Positions 61,553 through 64,000 of a DNA stretch of 64,000 bases are shown here, piece by piece. A program made the position numbers and the translations under genes. Each line of letters starts with the position of its first letter. The stretch's first letter is position 1. Origin of the DNA: Lineus longissimus (lineage: Eukaryota; Nemertea; Pilidiophora; Heteronemertea; Lineidae); contig NC_088309.1 in NCBI RefSeq assembly GCF_910592395.1, positions 17,548,599 through 17,612,598 on the forward strand, written 5' to 3'. The notes under the pieces are model-generated. The model was not told the origin of the DNA. It searched no databases and saw only the letters and a list, made by a program, of their open reading frames with translations.

Positions 61553-63884
61553 TTACAGTTCAATGCCCGACAGACCCAAGAACTCCTTTTCCTTCAGCAG
61601 AGCAATCTCCAGCTGTAGCTTTTCTATTCGAAGGCCAGCCTCTTTCTGAAGAACTTCCTGAGTACGTGTTGTGGCCTTCTGCGTAACAAGAGTTGCCTCA
61701 AGGACCTCAAGCTGCATGTTAAATACATCCTGCTGAGTCTTCTGTCGGCACATGGCGTCTGTCAGCAGACCCTTCGCATGTGCTTTCCTGGCACCTAGGA
61801 GAGAATGAAACAAATTATGACGGGTTAAATGGATCACACAGCACTTCAATTTTGTCACTTTGTGAACGGCCAGAGCTCATTTTAGCACATTTGATTGATT
61901 CATGTAGGGACTGCTTAAAATCAAGAAAGGCTTTCGCCATTCTAGAGTCCCAACTACTCACCAGTGACTTTGCACAGTTTGGCCTTCTTTTTGGCTGGAG
62001 ATTTTGGGGCAGTCATTGCAGTGGCTGTCATCGTCTGTTGAGAATCTAGAATAAAAAATGACAGTTCGGCCTATATGATGATAAATATCAAATCACGAAA
62101 GGTCACAAAATGTTTTGCAACCAAAACTCTGGCAAATATAGATTCAAATATCCAAAATGCAAATGCCTTGATATATGAGGTGTGGGCCAGGCTATCAGCA
62201 TCGATGCAGTATTAGACCCCGGGCCTAATAGCCTACTGAAAGACCGAACCTGTATCTAATAGCATACCAAGAATTATTGTGGCTCCCTCTATGTGTGTTT
62301 CGTGTGGTTGACGATCAAAGGTTGCCACAACCACTGCATCTGAGCAGTCGACATCAACATCTGCAGCTTGATTTACTGAAAAATTAAATGAAATTATCAT
62401 AAAAAATAATTTTACTATTTCTAAATTAAAGACGCATGATGTCTAACCGGGTCACTACAGTCGCTTTCTGTTTCTCAGTAGGCCTACTTGTATTTCTTCC
62501 ATTGTATACCGGTACCAATGTAATGTATCATAGTCTAAGAAATACTCGGCTCTTAATTGACATGGGCATATTTATCATCGAGCTTCCAGCACCTTTAAAT
62601 TAAACTTACCAGGAGTCCAACCAGCCAGATCAGGTAATGTAACAGGGAGGGAGACTGCTGCTGTAGCCTTTATAGGTGTGGTTACTGAAAATATTAACAA
62701 ATGAAAGTTTTAAAGTTTAAAGGGAATGAATCACATAAATTGGCGGGAAAAATCAATAAATTCTAATTAAATCCATTGAAAATCCAAATTTCTATGATAT
62801 TCCATTAAAACAGGGTGATGTCAGCTTAACAATAGGCCTAATGTGTACAATTGCGATCATTTTGTTAATTCTTTGAGGTAATTCACATGACTTATTGAAT
62901 AAATTAAAAGTATTAACAAAATATTTATATTGGAACTTATTTCTGTTTCACCCTGTATAGTACTATTTGCAAACTTTGCGTTCCATACACTTACTGGGCA
63001 TGCTCAGTGCGTTTAGAAATATGGAGTCGGGAAATTTGCAAGCGCGTATTTGGAGCAGCGAATAACCACATTTTCTGTACTTTTGTGCAGTTGAACTACC
63101 TTATCTGCTGATGAATTTGATTTATAGAGCTATGAAGTCAACTACTATGGTACTATTTCTAAGTGACGGTCATGAAAAGCTGTACTTTCGGCCGCTTGAA
63201 AAATGCATGCATGCACTGTCATGTCAGCATGTACACATGGTCGCTATACACACAGGAAGTCCAACAGAAATGGCTGGCAGAGTGCCAATATCGATGCAGG
63301 CACCAGACGACATACTTTGAACTTAGCCAGGGTAGGGCCGAGTTGAGCTTAATTCCACCAATGTTTTTGAAGATTGACATCAGGCTATGAAATCTAGACC
63401 TATGTAAGGCTTAGGCCTATGTTCAGAAATATATGCTGGTAGAAGTAGATAGCGTTTTATGGCCTAATTAGGCTAAATCGGAGCCTGGTGTACCTACCTG
63501 CAGACTCAAATCCACCAGTGATGCCTCTGAATGCTGCGTCTTTTTCGAATGTTTCTATTATTCTCTGCAGTGAAGGGTCGGCCTGTGGCATCTTTCCCCC
63601 TCCGCCAGTCCCTCTCTGGTGTTTTTGCTGCAGGGAATGGATCTCTTTCGCCTTTGAAAGCTGCTGGTTCCATTTTTCCCTGCAGTTATCCCCGGTCCTT
63701 GTGGCCACTCCCAAGGAACTAACCATTAGGGCAATTTCATCCCATTTGTTTTTTTTCATTTTGTTTGTCACATCTGACGAAAACTTGGATCGCAAGATCC
63801 CAAGTTCATTTATGACAACATCGGCTAAAACTTCGGCTTCTGAGTGTGAAAAATTTGGTTTTCTCTCCCTTTTTGTCTTTTGAG
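61553..63884 (-). CDS. Harbinger Myb/SANT-like accessory protein, start not located
   Basis: Five exons fit by splice site and phase: 63498-63884 or beyond, 62610-62684, 62268-62375, 61962-62045 and 61553-61794 (stop at 61553-61555). The first holds a Myb_DNA-bind_5 type domain (RKPNFSHSEAEVLADVV, KFSSDVTNKMKKNKWDEIAL, TGDNCREKWNQQL). The middle exons are acidic to neutral, and exon 4 has the nuclear-localisation-like SPAKKKAKLCK. The last exon is a predicted coiled coil (EVLEATLVTQKATTRTQEVL). In this family the Myb-like protein brings the transposase into the nucleus and to the element ends. No in-frame ATG precedes the domain; the frame stays open through the 117-bp repeat to a TTTCAG acceptor-like site, so a first exon beyond 64000 is possible. 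Confidence 0.82.
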
Positions 63885-64000
63885 ATGAGACAAGACCACA
63901 ATTGATTTTTTAAGCCTTTTAGCAGTTAAATTGTCAATGTTTGACCGCGACGCATCAAAGAACGCGTGGTGTTGTGAATCTGAAATTTAGATTATGTTAT
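63884..64000 (-). repeat. Right arm of 117-bp inverted repeat
   Basis: The inverse of 59213-59329 with a C/G difference in the GATCCGTCGCGG/GATGCGTCGCGG word. On the minus strand it is in open frame with the Myb-like domain. Confidence 0.95.

Larger units (their letters stand above)
59213..64000. mobile_element. PIF/Harbinger-type transposon, right edge at window end
   Basis: A 117-bp inverted repeat (59213-59329 and 63884-64000, about one mismatch) encloses a Harbinger transposase on the plus strand and a Myb/SANT gene on the minus strand, the standard two-gene layout of the family. The repeat may continue beyond 64000, so the true ends and the 3-bp target duplication cannot be read. An imperfect hairpin (59333-59433) follows the left arm. 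Confidence 0.9.

Overview
The window is eukaryotic, almost certainly from an invertebrate animal. It has genes split by GT-AG introns, dense small DNA transposons, a tRNA-derived SINE, minisatellites and simple repeats, and no bacterial-style gene packing. The species cannot be named from the sequence. A marine invertebrate such as a cephalochordate, hemichordate or lophotrochozoan is a guess based on the repeat landscape.

The main gene runs on the minus strand from about 46.4 kb down to 7.8 kb. It encodes SMG5 (EST1B), a nonsense-mediated mRNA decay factor. I placed 24 coding exons by splice sites, intron phase and similarity to vertebrate SMG5. Their lengths sum to 3273 nt (1090 codons plus stop) with every phase compatible. 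The model runs from the N-terminal 14-3-3-like region, through an acidic linker, to the C-terminal PIN-like domain. A 15.5 kb intron (11625-27166) carries a roughly 1.1 kb array of 38-bp repeats.

Upstream of SMG5 on the same strand (47.7-50.9 kb) is a small two-exon gene for a 65-residue secreted peptide with a six-cysteine knottin-type framework. It sits among nested duplications and non-autonomous elements.

From 51.5 kb rightward the window is dominated by two large DNA transposons. The first (51569-54811) is a pogo/Tigger-type element with TA target duplications. Its transposase is broken by several frameshifts and is preceded by 20 copies of an acidic 19-residue repeat. The second (59213 to the window edge) is a PIF/Harbinger-type element. 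It carries an apparently intact transposase (two exons, plus strand) and an apparently intact Myb/SANT partner gene (minus strand, start not located), bounded by a 117-bp inverted repeat.

The most interesting pattern is in SMG5. At several exons the exon end plus its 5' splice donor has been tandemly duplicated into the neighbouring intron. One case is an array of six 82-bp units, each holding a short coding segment with a 3' splice-site-like sequence, five of the six with a donor. In another case a SINE insertion duplicated the end of an exon together with its donor. Smaller mobile elements include a MULE-like element with a 9-bp duplication, TTAA elements, pogo-type MITEs, and a 709-bp element with GGTCTC ends.
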